Below the pieces are notes generated by a model. That model saw nothing but the letters and a program-made list of their open reading frames with translations. It ran no database searches and had not been told where the DNA came from. A program made the position numbers and the translations under genes. Source: Bacteroidales bacterium (GTDB lineage: Bacteria; Bacteroidota; Bacteroidia; Bacteroidales; UBA10428). Taken from it: a DNA stretch of 64,000 nt. The DNA is taken from positions 62,001 through 126,000 of the forward strand of contig JAFGQZ010000026.1 of assembly GCA_016935435.1 (NCBI GenBank), read 5' to 3'. This document shows, in pieces, positions 9,624 to 19,692 of the stretch (positions are counted from its first letter, which is position 1; every line of letters starts with the position of its first letter).

Positions 9624-11255
9624 ATGAGCGACAGCAGGTATATTATCCCCACGCCGGTTAACGAACCGGTAAAAGCCTATGCAGTTGGTTCGCCTGAGCG
9701 CGAAGAGGTAAAAAAAGCTATCGCAAGCTTGAAAGCACAAGAACCCGATATCCCTATGATCATTAACGGACATGAAGTACGAACCGGTGTGCGGCACCGT
9801 ATTTGCCCGCCGCACGATATCAATTATACCCTGGGCTATTATCACCAGGGAGGGGCAAAAGAAGTACAGATGGCCATTGATGCCGCCCTGGGTGCAAAAA
9901 AATCGTGGATGGAACTTGACTGGGGCGAACGTGCATCGATATTTTTAAAAGCTGCCGATTTGCTGGCCGGCCCATACAGGGCCAAAATGGTTGCAGCCAC
10001 AATGCTGGGGCAGTCGAAAAATGTTTACCAGGCCGAAATCGATTGCGCCTGCGAATTAATCGACTTTTACCGGTTTAATGTTAAATACCTCGAACAAATA
10101 TACGAGATGCAGCCAAACTCCTCGCCACAACAATGGAACAGCATTGAGTGGCGGCCGCTCGAAGGGTTTATTTTTGCCCTTACCCCCTTTAACTTCACAT
10201 CAATTGCCGGCAACCTGCAAACCTCGCCAGCCATGATGGGAAACACAGTGGTGTGGAAACCTTCGAAAACCCAGATATACTCTGCCGCTGTAATAATGGA
10301 AATACTTACCGAGGCAGGGCTCCCGAACGGGGTAATAAATATGGTATTTGCCCCGGGGCCGGTAGTTTCTGATATAGTGCTTAACCACCCCGATTTTACA
10401 GGCATTCATTTTACCGGATCTACAGGCGTTTTCCAGGATATCTGGGAAACTATCGGAAAGAACATCAAAAAGTATAAGTCGTACCCCCGAATTGTTGGCG
10501 AAACCGGGGGCAAAGACTTTGTTTTTGTGCACGAAAGTGCCAACATGAAACAAGTAGTTACTGCACTTACCCGCGGCGCTTTTGAATACCAGGGCCAAAA
10601 ATGCTCGGCAGCGAGCAGGGCTTATATTCCCCGTTCGAAGTGGCCTGAAATCCGAGAAGGGCTTGAGCGCGACCTTAAATCGATGAAGATGGGGACACCC
10701 GAAGATTTTTCAAACTTCATCAATGCCGTTATCGACGAGGGGGCTTTTAAAACCCTTTCGGGGGCAATAGATAAAATAAAATCATCGCCCGATGCCGAAA
10801 TAGTTATTGGCGGAGGGTATGATAAATCGAAAGGCTATTTTATCGAACCTACCGTAGCCTTAACTTCAAACCCGAACTTTTTTTCGATGGAAGAAGAATT
10901 GTTTGGCCCTATACTTACAGTTTATCTGTACGACGAGGATAAATACGAAGAAACCCTCAGGATGTGCGATAAAACATCGATATATGCGCTTACAGGGGCA
11001 ATTTTCGCAAAAGATCGGGTAGCCGTTGTTATGGCCGATAAAATTCTGCGCTTTGCTGCCGGAAATTTCTATATAAACGATAAACCTACCGGCGCCGTAG
11101 TCGGCCAACAACCTTTTGGTGGTGCCAGGGGATCGGGCACAAACGACAAGGCAGGCTCTATTATTAACCTTATGCGCTGGGTAAGCCCGCGTACCATAAA
11201 AGAAAATTTTGCCCCGCCAACCGATTACAGGTATCCGTTTCTGGCTGAAGAATAA
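9624..11255 (+). CDS. pruA: L-glutamate gamma-semialdehyde (1-pyrroline-5-carboxylate) dehydrogenase
   Basis: Aldehyde dehydrogenase with GETGGKDFVFV, FEYQGQKCSAASRAY catalytic Cys, GAVVGQQPFGGARGSGTNDKAG signature. Confidence 0.95.
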   Translation: MSDSRYIIPTPVNEPVKAYAVGSPEREEVKKAIASLKAQEPDIPMIINGHEVRTGVRHRICPPHDINYTLGYYHQGGAKEVQMAIDAALGAKKSWMELDWGERASIFLKAADLLAGPYRAKMVAATMLGQSKNVYQAEIDCACELIDFYRFNVKYLEQIYEMQPNSSPQQWNSIEWRPLEGFIFALTPFNFTSIAGNLQTSPAMMGNTVVWKPSKTQIYSAAVIMEILTEAGLPNGVINMVFAPGPVVSDIVLNHPDFTGIHFTGSTGVFQDIWETIGKNIKKYKSYPRIVGETGGKDFVFVHESANMKQVVTALTRGAFEYQGQKCSAASRAYIPRSKWPEIREGLERDLKSMKMGTPEDFSNFINAVIDEGAFKTLSGAIDKIKSSPDAEIVIGGGYDKSKGYFIEPTVALTSNPNFFSMEEELFGPILTVYLYDEDKYEETLRMCDKTSIYALTGAIFAKDRVAVVMADKILRFAAGNFYINDKPTGAVVGQQPFGGARGSGTNDKAGSIINLMRWVSPRTIKENFAPPTDYRYPFLAEE

Positions 11256-11327
11256 CAAAAAAGTTAATAATGGCAGGTAAATAGCACAAAATAAGGTTTG
11301 GAGCAGATTAGGGGTGCTGAAGGGATT

Positions 11328-11825
11328 CTAAACTTTACCATTCTGCAACAATTCGGTAAAGAAGGGTATGGAAGTATCGAAAACAAACTTTCCACTTTGG
11401 TTGTCGATTCTCAGGAAGTAATGTAGTATGCCGTTGGTAACCAACATGTAAGGTGCTTTTACTGTGTTGTTGTAAGCAATTATCTGTTCGAAAACCTTTT
11501 GGTTAATGGCAACTTCGGGGGCTTTGCATTCAATTAAAAGAAGTGGGCTGCCCGAGCGGGAGTAAACCAGGGCATCGTATCTTTTTTGCAGCGAATTGAC
11601 CTTAATTCCCGATTCCATACTGAATAACACTGCCGGGAAATCGCGGCCGTTGGTTAAAAAAGCTGTAATATTCTGTCGTACCCACTCTTCGGGTGTTAGA
11701 AGGAGGTATTTTTTGCGTATAATGTCCCTGATGTAAAACTGTCCTTTCTCTTTCTTCACCTCAAAAGTATATTCGGGCAGGTTTAGTTTTACCATTTCAA
11801 TGCTATTGAATATCGGGTTATACAA
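11328..11825 (-). CDS. Standalone HsdR-N-like PD-(D/E)XK protein
   Basis: RYDALVYSRSGSPLLLIECKAPEVAI = D...ECK nuclease motif as in type I restriction enzyme R N-terminal domain; only 165 aa, no helicase domain. Confidence 0.85.
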   Translation of the reverse strand: MYNPIFNSIEMVKLNLPEYTFEVKKEKGQFYIRDIIRKKYLLLTPEEWVRQNITAFLTNGRDFPAVLFSMESGIKVNSLQKRYDALVYSRSGSPLLLIECKAPEVAINQKVFEQIIAYNNTVKAPYMLVTNGILHYFLRIDNQSGKFVFDTSIPFFTELLQNGKV

Positions 11826-11876
11826 AGCCGAAAAATACTAATCTTTTTTCTATTTTAGCAGACAGAACAGCCCAAT

Positions 11877-12878
11877 ATGACTTTTGATTCAATTCTTTCT
11901 GATTTACAGCAAAAAAAGTACATGCCCATATATTTTTTAATGGGCGATGAGGCTTATTTTATTGATCAGTTAACCGATTATATAGCGCAAAACGTTTTAA
12001 GCGAGGCAGAGAAAGCTTTCAACCAAACAGTAATTTATGGCAAAGACACCGACATTGCCAACGTGATAAACAGCGCCAAACGCTACCCCATGATGGCACC
12101 TTACCAGGTTGTTATTGTTAAAGAAGCCCAGAATATACGCAATATCGACGACTTGGTATATTATGCCCAAAAGCCACTGAAATCGACCATTCTGGTTGTA
12201 AACTACAAATATAAAACCCTCGATAAAAGAAAAAGGCTTGTTAAGGAACTCGAAAAAAACGGGGTGCTTTTTGAATCGAAAAAACTTTACGACAACCAGG
12301 TTCCCGACTGGATTACAAAGTATTTAAGCAAACGGGGCTTTCAGGTTCAGCCCACTGCCGCACTGTTGCTTTCGGAATTTCTTGGTGCCGAACTGGGAAA
12401 AATAGTAATGGAACTCGATAAGCTCGTGCTAGTACTGCCAAAAGGCGAAAAGCTGATAACATCGGTACATATCGAAGAAAATATTGGCATTAGCAAGGAC
12501 TATAACAATATTGAGCTACAAAATGCGCTTAGCAAAAAAGACCACCTGAAAGCTTTTAGGATTGTTGAACATTTTGGGCAGAACCAGAAAGACAATCCTT
12601 TTGTTGTAACCATTGGAATGTTGTATAGTTTCTTTAACAAAATAATTGTTTACTACTTTCTGGCCGATAAATCGAAGCAATCGGTAGCAGCGGCCTTAAA
12701 AATTAACCCCTATTTTGTGGCCGATTATCAGAATGCAGCAAAGGTATTTCCGCCTAAAAAGGCTGTTGAAATAATTTCGCTCCTACGCGAATACGACCTT
12801 AAATCGAAAGGGGTTGGCAATATTTCTGCCACACCTGGCGACTTGTTAAAAGAACTGGTATATAAAATATTAAACTGA
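11877..12878 (+). CDS. holA: DNA polymerase III subunit delta
   Basis: FDSILSDLQQKKYMPIYFLMGDEAYFIDQLTDYI and YPMMAPYQVVIVKEAQ typical of HolA. Confidence 0.95.
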   Translation: MTFDSILSDLQQKKYMPIYFLMGDEAYFIDQLTDYIAQNVLSEAEKAFNQTVIYGKDTDIANVINSAKRYPMMAPYQVVIVKEAQNIRNIDDLVYYAQKPLKSTILVVNYKYKTLDKRKRLVKELEKNGVLFESKKLYDNQVPDWITKYLSKRGFQVQPTAALLLSEFLGAELGKIVMELDKLVLVLPKGEKLITSVHIEENIGISKDYNNIELQNALSKKDHLKAFRIVEHFGQNQKDNPFVVTIGMLYSFFNKIIVYYFLADKSKQSVAAALKINPYFVADYQNAAKVFPPKKAVEIISLLREYDLKSKGVGNISATPGDLLKELVYKILN

Positions 12879-12951
12879 TGAGGTTTTATTGTTGCTTATT
12901 GCTGTTCTTTTTTTGACCATAACAATTTGTAATTCATTAAAATACCCAAAT

Positions 12952-13572
12952 ATGACCCTGATTATTATTGTGGTTACTGCACTCGTCTCAATTTTAGCGT
13001 TTTACGACCACTCAATGTTTGCCCGGCTCCAGTTCAACGCATACCAGGTAATCCATCGCAGGCAATATTACCGTATTGTTACACATGGTTTTGTACATGC
13101 TAACTGGTGGCATTTGTTTGTAAACATGTTTGTATTGTACTTTTTTGGAACAAGCGCCGAACACATAATTGGGCAGCTTGCCACCGCCGGACTGGTTAAA
13201 TTTCCTGTGGCTTTGTACATTGTGTTTTATGTGTTGGCAATAGTTTTTTCATCGTCGATTAGTTTGTACAAGCAGAAAGACAATTACCTCTACAATTCGG
13301 TAGGTGCTTCGGGTGCGACATCGGCAGTGCTTATGTTCAGTATATTCTTTAACCCCTGGCAAATGATAGGTGTTTATTTTATTCCGGTGCCTGGGATAAT
13401 TTTTGCTGTATTATACATTATTTATTCGCAATATATGGCAAAACGCGGTGGCGACAATATTGCCCACGATGCCCATTTGCTGGGGTCGGTTTTCGGGTTT
13501 ATTTTTCCGCTTTTTATCGATTTAGGGCTTATTTATTATTTTATTGAAAGCCTTAAGCGGTTTCAGATATGA
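12952..13572 (+). CDS. Rhomboid family intramembrane serine protease
   Basis: FVHANWWHLFVNMFVLYFFG, SVGASGATSAVLM (GxSG Ser) and NIAHDAHLLGSVFGF (catalytic His). ATG at 12952 preferred over the track start at 12889. Confidence 0.93.
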   Translation: MTLIIIVVTALVSILAFYDHSMFARLQFNAYQVIHRRQYYRIVTHGFVHANWWHLFVNMFVLYFFGTSAEHIIGQLATAGLVKFPVALYIVFYVLAIVFSSSISLYKQKDNYLYNSVGASGATSAVLMFSIFFNPWQMIGVYFIPVPGIIFAVLYIIYSQYMAKRGGDNIAHDAHLLGSVFGFIFPLFIDLGLIYYFIESLKRFQI

Positions 13573-14435
13573 GCCATTATTTAAACATAAATGGCGAACA
13601 GATTAAAGCTGACGCCCCGGTTTTAACCCACACAAACAGGGCATTTTGCTATGCCGATGGTGTTTTTGAAACCATTCGCTGCCTGAACTCACAACCCTTG
13701 TTTTTCGACAAGCATTACCAGCGGTTACGCAATGCCCTGTACTACCTGAAAATTGAACTGCCGGCAGAATATACCGAAAATTACTTTGGCTTACAGGTTT
13801 ACAACCTTTTGCAGCGAAACCGTATTTACAAGGGTGCACGTGCCCGGTTAACAGTTTTCAGGGACGATGGGGGGTTATACACGCCTGCGAAATGTTCTGC
13901 CGGGTACCTTTTGTCGGTCGAACCATTGCCTGGCGAAAAATATGAGCTCAACCAGGCTGGGATACATGCTGGTATTTTCAACGGGCTGAAGAAGCCGGTT
14001 AACTATTTATCGCAATTTAAAACCTGCAATGCATTGTTGTTTGTTATGGCCGGGTGCTGGAAAAAAGAGCAGGGCCTCGACGATTGTTTTATCCTTAACC
14101 AGGCCGGGGCAATAATAGAAACTTTGGCATCGAATATTTTTCTGGTGAAAAACGAAAAAATTATTACCCCTTCGATAGAAAGCGGTTGCGTTGACGGCAC
14201 CATGCGCCGTAACGTTATCGAATTGCTGGCGCAGCACAACCTTCCGGTTATAGAAAGCGGGGGCTTCACCGAAACTCACCTGCTTGCGGCCGATGAAATT
14301 TTTATTACCAACGCTATTGCCGGCATTAACTGGATAGGCGCCTATAAAGACAAGCGGTACTTTCATTTTATGTCATCAAAAATAACCCAACTGTTAAACC
14401 TGGAGGTTGAAAAACAACTAATCAAACACAGATAA
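13569..14435 (+). CDS. Aminotransferase class IV (PLP-dependent)
   Basis: NRAFCYADGVFETIR, QFKTCNAL (PLP Lys), IIETLASNIFLVKN, CVDGTMRRNVIEL. Start overlaps the rhomboid stop (ATGA). Confidence 0.93.
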   Translation: MSHYLNINGEQIKADAPVLTHTNRAFCYADGVFETIRCLNSQPLFFDKHYQRLRNALYYLKIELPAEYTENYFGLQVYNLLQRNRIYKGARARLTVFRDDGGLYTPAKCSAGYLLSVEPLPGEKYELNQAGIHAGIFNGLKKPVNYLSQFKTCNALLFVMAGCWKKEQGLDDCFILNQAGAIIETLASNIFLVKNEKIITPSIESGCVDGTMRRNVIELLAQHNLPVIESGGFTETHLLAADEIFITNAIAGINWIGAYKDKRYFHFMSSKITQLLNLEVEKQLIKHR

Positions 14436-14445
14436 GCTTGTGATT

Positions 14446-14488
14446 AATGAAGGAAATGAAAGAAATGTAATGAATGAAGGAAATGAAA
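14446..14488. repeat. Imperfect AATGAAGGAAATGAAA repeat
   Basis: AATGAAGGAAATGAAA occurs at 14446-14461 and again at 14473-14488 within an intergenic spacer. Confidence 0.85.
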
Positions 14489-14507
14489 CGTACTTTAACT
14501 TTTTACT

Positions 14508-14535
14508 GTTCACCGTTCACTGTTCACCGTTCACT
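14508..14535. repeat. Heptamer tandem repeat (GTTCACY)x4
   Basis: GTTCACC GTTCACT GTTCACC GTTCACT read directly. Confidence 0.9.
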
Positions 14536-14554
14536 GATAACTATAAACCCTAGC

Positions 14555-15163
14555 CTATTTTAAGGCCAACCCGCATCCGGGGCAGGTTTCGTCTTTCTCA
14601 CTAACCGTTTCGCCACAGGCAGGGCATTTATCGCTTACCGGAACAAAAACATCAGAACCAGGATCCATCACATACCCGTGTCGCTCCAGTTGCTCGTTCA
14701 GGAACTTCTCATCGGCCTCGCTATATTTCTTTGCAAGCTGTTTCCTTGCCTGAATAATTAATTCTTCGTAAAAATTGGCCATCTCCAAATCTTTTTCTTC
14801 TGCCGATATTTTATTTTCCCCTGCCATTAGGGTAAGTTCAGCCTGCTTTTCCGATAGTTTTTGGTTGTACAGTTTAATTATTGAATGAAAGTGCTGGTTT
14901 TTTTTGTAACCAACAGAGCCTAAAACAATAAGGGCAATGGAAGGATCAAGCAAGGCAAAAAGGGTCCATCCCAGCGGGTTTCTCCCCACCGAATCGGCAG
15001 CCCGGGGCATCCAAAGCAATACCAGCAGCCTTACAATTATGCCCGTTCCGATTAAAATACCTGTAAATTTTTCAAATGTAAGGCACAATAAAAAAAGCCC
15101 AACCAGGCATATTCCATAAACAACAAGCTTTTTATTGGGGTTGTCGAGGTGTATGGTATCCAT
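14555..15163 (-). CDS. Membrane protein with C-terminal double-cysteine zinc ribbon
   Basis: Start MDTIHLDNPNKK at 15163; two TM stretches; C-terminal KCPACGETVSEKDETCPGCGLALK. Confidence 0.8.
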   Translation of the reverse strand: MDTIHLDNPNKKLVVYGICLVGLFLLCLTFEKFTGILIGTGIIVRLLVLLWMPRAADSVGRNPLGWTLFALLDPSIALIVLGSVGYKKNQHFHSIIKLYNQKLSEKQAELTLMAGENKISAEEKDLEMANFYEELIIQARKQLAKKYSEADEKFLNEQLERHGYVMDPGSDVFVPVSDKCPACGETVSEKDETCPGCGLALK

Positions 15164-15174
15164 AACAGAAATAA

Positions 15175-16422
15175 TTAATTGGTTTCGGAATTTTGTTTTG
15201 TTTTTATCATATTCAGGGTAAAAAAGGCCAACAACATCACAATAGCGCCCATTAACAACCATAGCCATATTTCCTGGCTTTTGTTGCCATTTTGTTCCAT
15301 GCTGCCTGTTTCAAAGAGTTTTTCCTGGTTACCGGTAAAAACAAAGCTGGTGTTTTCGGGTATTTTATCGCGAAAGAAGTTGATATCGTAACCGGGGTAT
15401 TCGCAATATCTGTTACCATAATACAAATAATACCTGTACCCTTTTGTAAAACGGGCTGTAAGGCTGACAATATTTGAATATACCTTAATACTATCGATCT
15501 GTAGTGGGTGGTTGTATTGGTTAAATACAGTAAGTTTTACCTGTTTTGTAATTGAAGGGGCAAACCAGAAAGTGTTTTCTGCAATAGAACTGATGTAACT
15601 GCTTGTAAGGGTAGAATACCTCTTTATCCAGCCATCTGGTGCAGGCGTGCTGTCGGTTAGGCATTCTATTGTTGCCTTTCGGTAATAATCGAAACTGTCG
15701 GCACAAATTACAGTAATGCCCGAAACAGGCAAAGCCATGGGCAATTCTATCGAGTAAACACTGGTTCTCAATTGCCTGTCGATGGCAAGGCTTGTTGTTT
15801 TATAACTTGATGAAAGGTACATGCCAGTATCGGTACTTACATAATACGCCGATATTGACCCTAAAAGAGGATTATTGGCCGATGAAAAACTTATTCTGTA
15901 AAAGCAAAAATCGCTGTTGGAGAAATGCAGGCTTGAGTATTCGTAAGCAATTTGTCCGTCAACTATCGAAATTACCCTGTATTTGCCTGGTATTTCAAAC
16001 CATTGTTGCTGGTTGTGGCTCCCTTCGAGTGTAAGCAGGTAATCGAAATTACTGCGGTTGAATTTCAAATCAAATTTATTTAAAACCTTACCGGCACCAA
16101 CTTTTATGGTGTAATACCAGACATTGCCTTTTTTCGTAAGGTTCAGCAGTTGTGTTTCAATTTGGTTAAGGCTTTCTTTTCGCAGGTGTTGGTTAATAAT
16201 GTAAGGGGCCTCAATGGTATCGGAGGGGCCAAAGCCAACGATGCGTATATCGTTGAGCCCGTTTTCCAGTTTGCCGAAAATTTCCGTGTCGAGGGTGTAA
16301 CTGTGCCAGGTATCCGAAACCCCGGTTATGGGCACACGGTATTTAAAACCTTTTATCTGGCAATAAGCAGGTGCCAGCAACAAAAAAAGTAAGGCTGAAA
16401 GTAATTTAGCTTTTTTGCTCAT
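15175..16422 (-). CDS. DUF3999-like membrane-anchored protein
   Basis: Start MSKKAKLLSALL at 16422, signal peptide, single C-terminal TM; overlaps the 3' end of the DUF2339 gene, a common partner of DUF3999. Confidence 0.65.
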   Translation of the reverse strand: MSKKAKLLSALLFLLLAPAYCQIKGFKYRVPITGVSDTWHSYTLDTEIFGKLENGLNDIRIVGFGPSDTIEAPYIINQHLRKESLNQIETQLLNLTKKGNVWYYTIKVGAGKVLNKFDLKFNRSNFDYLLTLEGSHNQQQWFEIPGKYRVISIVDGQIAYEYSSLHFSNSDFCFYRISFSSANNPLLGSISAYYVSTDTGMYLSSSYKTTSLAIDRQLRTSVYSIELPMALPVSGITVICADSFDYYRKATIECLTDSTPAPDGWIKRYSTLTSSYISSIAENTFWFAPSITKQVKLTVFNQYNHPLQIDSIKVYSNIVSLTARFTKGYRYYLYYGNRYCEYPGYDINFFRDKIPENTSFVFTGNQEKLFETGSMEQNGNKSQEIWLWLLMGAIVMLLAFFTLNMIKTKQNSETN

Positions 16423-18739
16423 CGAAAAGGGTGCTTTTATATTTGTTGTAAAGAAACGATACCCCAAGCATTACCATGCCCAGGGCAATAAATAGCACTG
16501 CCCTTGATAAAGGCTTCATGTCTGATAAATCGTAAAAAAACAATTTCAGCAATGTAAAACCCAAAATGCAAAATGCAGCAATACGCAGGTGGGTTTTGTT
16601 TTTCCAGATGCCTATAATAACCAGCAATAAAGCATATATCCCCCAGAAAATGCTAAGGGCCAGTTTATAAAGGTTGGGTGTTTTTGCAATGTCGAGCCAG
16701 TTTAGCAATTCGCTGGTTAGCACCCATAGAATTGCCCCGGCAACAACCAAATCAAACAAGGCAGGGCTTTTTGTTAAAATTGCAGGTTTTAACCTGAAAA
16801 CCAATAGCAGGGGCAAGGCAGCAAAACCAACAGCTATGTACCGTATTGAAATAAATAAAACTGTTCGCGGATATAGATCGCCTTGTAAGTTTTGTAAATA
16901 AATATCGCGTAGTTCGCTTAAGCTGTAAAGGCCTTTTGTAAGAAAAACCAGTAATACTACAAGCGATACTGTAAGGCTAAGCCATGTATAAACATTGTTT
17001 GGCCTTCTTGTTGAATTTATTAGCATAATTACCGATGAAAACAACAGGGTATAATTAATTATCCAAACCGATTTGAATAAGCCGAGGGCAGAATCGGTTT
17101 GTGTGTAGGTAAATGGGTTTTCCCCGCCGCTGCTAATTTCAACAGCCGATGCCGAAATTTTTTGTTGCCACATACGTGCAATTTCGAGTTCGAATGTAAA
17201 ATAGGCAGTTATAATCAATAACACAGGAACAATAATAAGCATGGCTTGGAATATATTATTACGCTGGAATAAATCCGAAAGGGTTCGGCCTTGCAGCATA
17301 TAATAAAAACCATACAGGGAAATGGTTGTCAGCAGAGAGGTTAAAAAAATCACATTGTAAAAGGCCGGCGCTGCTGTATTGCTGCCCAGAAATTTTTGGA
17401 AACCGTAAAACGCTGTCCAGTCATGTACAAGGCTTATAAATGCAAGCAAAATTACCGGGAACGAAAGATAGGCATAAAGCTTAACTTTACCGGAATGGCA
17501 AATCCAGAGCAGCACAAGGGCTTCGCCTGCCCAGAAGAGGGTTACCCAGTTACCGTCGAACTGTACCGGAAACACAATTGTCAGGAAAACAAGCACCAGT
17601 CCGGCCAGCAGGTAGAATAGGTTTTTGTCGGCCAATTTAAGCCTAAAAATATACCATGCTGCAAGCAAATGGACAAAGGCTGTAACAAGGGTAAACAAGC
17701 CAAGGTGCTGGCTATTGTCGGAAAAGCCCGATATAATGGCGTAGCCCAGGCCGTAAAAAACAAACGAATTCGCTGTTAAGAGTATAATGTCGGGAGCATT
17801 AAAAAGTCCTTTGTTTAAGAGCTTATAGAAAATAAAAGTTAAAAAAAACAAGACAAAGAAAACACATAAGAACACCAGGGCCAGGGCAAAATCTTCGCTA
17901 TTGGTATAATCGCCTGCATACCATACCAGGTAAATCGACCATGTTGCCAGAAATGCCAGGAAGTGCAGCGGTTTCCAGTAACGTTTTAGGGCAACGGTAA
18001 AAATGCCGGCATTTATAATGGTTATGTATATGAACAGGAACAGGGTATTGTTTGAACCCGAACCAATTAAAAATGGCACTGAATATGCGCCAACAAGCCC
18101 GATATGCGCTATAACCTGCTGATTGTAATTAATGGCGGCAAATACTGTAAAAACAGTGAAAATGAGCAGCAGAACAAAGGCAACTGGCTGTGGCAAAATA
18201 TCGTAGAAGCTAAAGGCAGCAAAGCTAATAAAATAAAATATAGCCATAGAGCCGCTTAGCAGAACAGCACTATAATTGTGGTATTTTTGTTTTAACATGA
18301 AAGCCAGTGCCAGCAAGGCAAACCCAAACAAATAGCCACCAATAGTGCGCACCATAGGGCTGATTAAGCTATGTTCGATAGCAAACCTTGCACCAATGCC
18401 TACACCTATTACAAGAATAATTATACCAATTTTGCTAATGAGATTTTCGCCGATAAATTTTTCAATATCTGTTTTATGTTTTATTCTTTCGGGGCGGGGC
18501 ACATAATGGGGCAAATTATCCTGCGGGTTTTGGTACTGTTGCCGGCTTTCGATTTGCTGTTGAATATATTCCTGTTTGGTAAGAGGCACTTCTTTTGGGG
18601 CAGAAGTTTGCTTTTCAGTTTTTCTCAGCAGTTCTATTTCAGCTCTTACGGCCTGTAATTCGTTGTTTAGGGCAATTTGTTTTGTGCTTAACAGTTCAAG
18701 CTGTTTGAGCAATTCTTCGAATTGGTTTGATGTGCTCAT
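16406..18739 (-). CDS. DUF2339 domain-containing multi-pass membrane protein
   Basis: N-terminal coiled coil, then KFIGENLISKIGIIILVIGVGIGARFAIEHSLISPMVRTIGGYLFG and many TM helices, typical of DUF2339. Confidence 0.9.
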   Translation of the reverse strand: MSTSNQFEELLKQLELLSTKQIALNNELQAVRAEIELLRKTEKQTSAPKEVPLTKQEYIQQQIESRQQYQNPQDNLPHYVPRPERIKHKTDIEKFIGENLISKIGIIILVIGVGIGARFAIEHSLISPMVRTIGGYLFGFALLALAFMLKQKYHNYSAVLLSGSMAIFYFISFAAFSFYDILPQPVAFVLLLIFTVFTVFAAINYNQQVIAHIGLVGAYSVPFLIGSGSNNTLFLFIYITIINAGIFTVALKRYWKPLHFLAFLATWSIYLVWYAGDYTNSEDFALALVFLCVFFVLFFLTFIFYKLLNKGLFNAPDIILLTANSFVFYGLGYAIISGFSDNSQHLGLFTLVTAFVHLLAAWYIFRLKLADKNLFYLLAGLVLVFLTIVFPVQFDGNWVTLFWAGEALVLLWICHSGKVKLYAYLSFPVILLAFISLVHDWTAFYGFQKFLGSNTAAPAFYNVIFLTSLLTTISLYGFYYMLQGRTLSDLFQRNNIFQAMLIIVPVLLIITAYFTFELEIARMWQQKISASAVEISSGGENPFTYTQTDSALGLFKSVWIINYTLLFSSVIMLINSTRRPNNVYTWLSLTVSLVVLLVFLTKGLYSLSELRDIYLQNLQGDLYPRTVLFISIRYIAVGFAALPLLLVFRLKPAILTKSPALFDLVVAGAILWVLTSELLNWLDIAKTPNLYKLALSIFWGIYALLLVIIGIWKNKTHLRIAAFCILGFTLLKLFFYDLSDMKPLSRAVLFIALGMVMLGVSFLYNKYKSTLFDEQKS

Positions 18740-18955
18740 AGAAAAAATATAACGTATTCAGAAATAAATATACCAATATTTTACTTTATAAGAGGGCACA
18801 ACGAGAAATGTGTTTATGTAATGCTTTTTTCTGCTGAAAAGCACAATTGTAGGAAGTATATAGCCCGCTTAATTAATTTTGTTGATCGCTGCGGGGTTCA
18901 TAAATCTTATCAATTAGCTTGTGCTGAGAATTGAAAAAACGGTTACCGGTTTTAG

Positions 18956-19543
18956 TCAGTTCATTTCCGGATCCTCCGGAAAATTCGACCACATTTCGTA
19001 TTTTTTTCCCAGTTTGCGCAGGTGCCGTTTCCAGTAGTTACGGTTCATGGGGGTCATTATTTCCTCGGGCGGGAGTTCGCCAACAAGCCATGCGCTATCT
19101 TCAAGTTCTTCTTCCAACTGATCGGGCGACCAGCCTGAATAACCAAGGAAAAACTTGATTTGGCCGGGAACAAGGTTACCGGAGCGAATAAGCCTTTCTA
19201 CTACATCAAAATCGCCGCCCCAGAATACATTGCCAATAACCCTGTTGCTGTTAGGGATAATGTCGCCGAGTGTATGTATATAGTGCAGGGTGTTTGTGTT
19301 TACAGGGCCTCCAAGCAACAACTCAACATTGGTTGCGGGAAAGTTTTCTATAACTTCGTTTACCGGAATGTCCACAGGCTTGTTTAACACGAACCCTATA
19401 GTGCCCTCATTATTATGCTCGGTAATCAGTACCACCGAACGTTTAAAATAATTGTCCATCAGAAAGGGTTCCGAAATAAGTATCCTGCCTTTCTGCGGCT
19501 CGAGCTGGTTATTGGGTTCAAAAAAATTATAATCAAGTATCAT
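18956..19543 (-). CDS. YqgE/AlgH family protein
   Basis: PQKGRILISEPFLMDNYFKRSVVLITEHNNEGTIGFVLNKP and LGYSGWSPDQLEEEL motifs. Confidence 0.95.
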   Translation of the reverse strand: MILDYNFFEPNNQLEPQKGRILISEPFLMDNYFKRSVVLITEHNNEGTIGFVLNKPVDIPVNEVIENFPATNVELLLGGPVNTNTLHYIHTLGDIIPNSNRVIGNVFWGGDFDVVERLIRSGNLVPGQIKFFLGYSGWSPDQLEEELEDSAWLVGELPPEEIMTPMNRNYWKRHLRKLGKKYEMWSNFPEDPEMN

Positions 19544-19692
19544 AAGCCTGTATCAAACGCTTTTTCCAAAAAAACATGCGCACTGTTTGATGTTGTAAAA
19601 ATAAACTAAAAAATCAGAATATATTTTAATGTGGATGAATAATGTGTTATTTTGCAGCTATTCTGTGATAGTTTATCATAAATTTTACATTA

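Noticed and set aside
11328-11825. Type I restriction-modification system
   Set aside because: Only an HsdR-N-like domain is present; no HsdM, HsdS or helicase in the neighbourhood.
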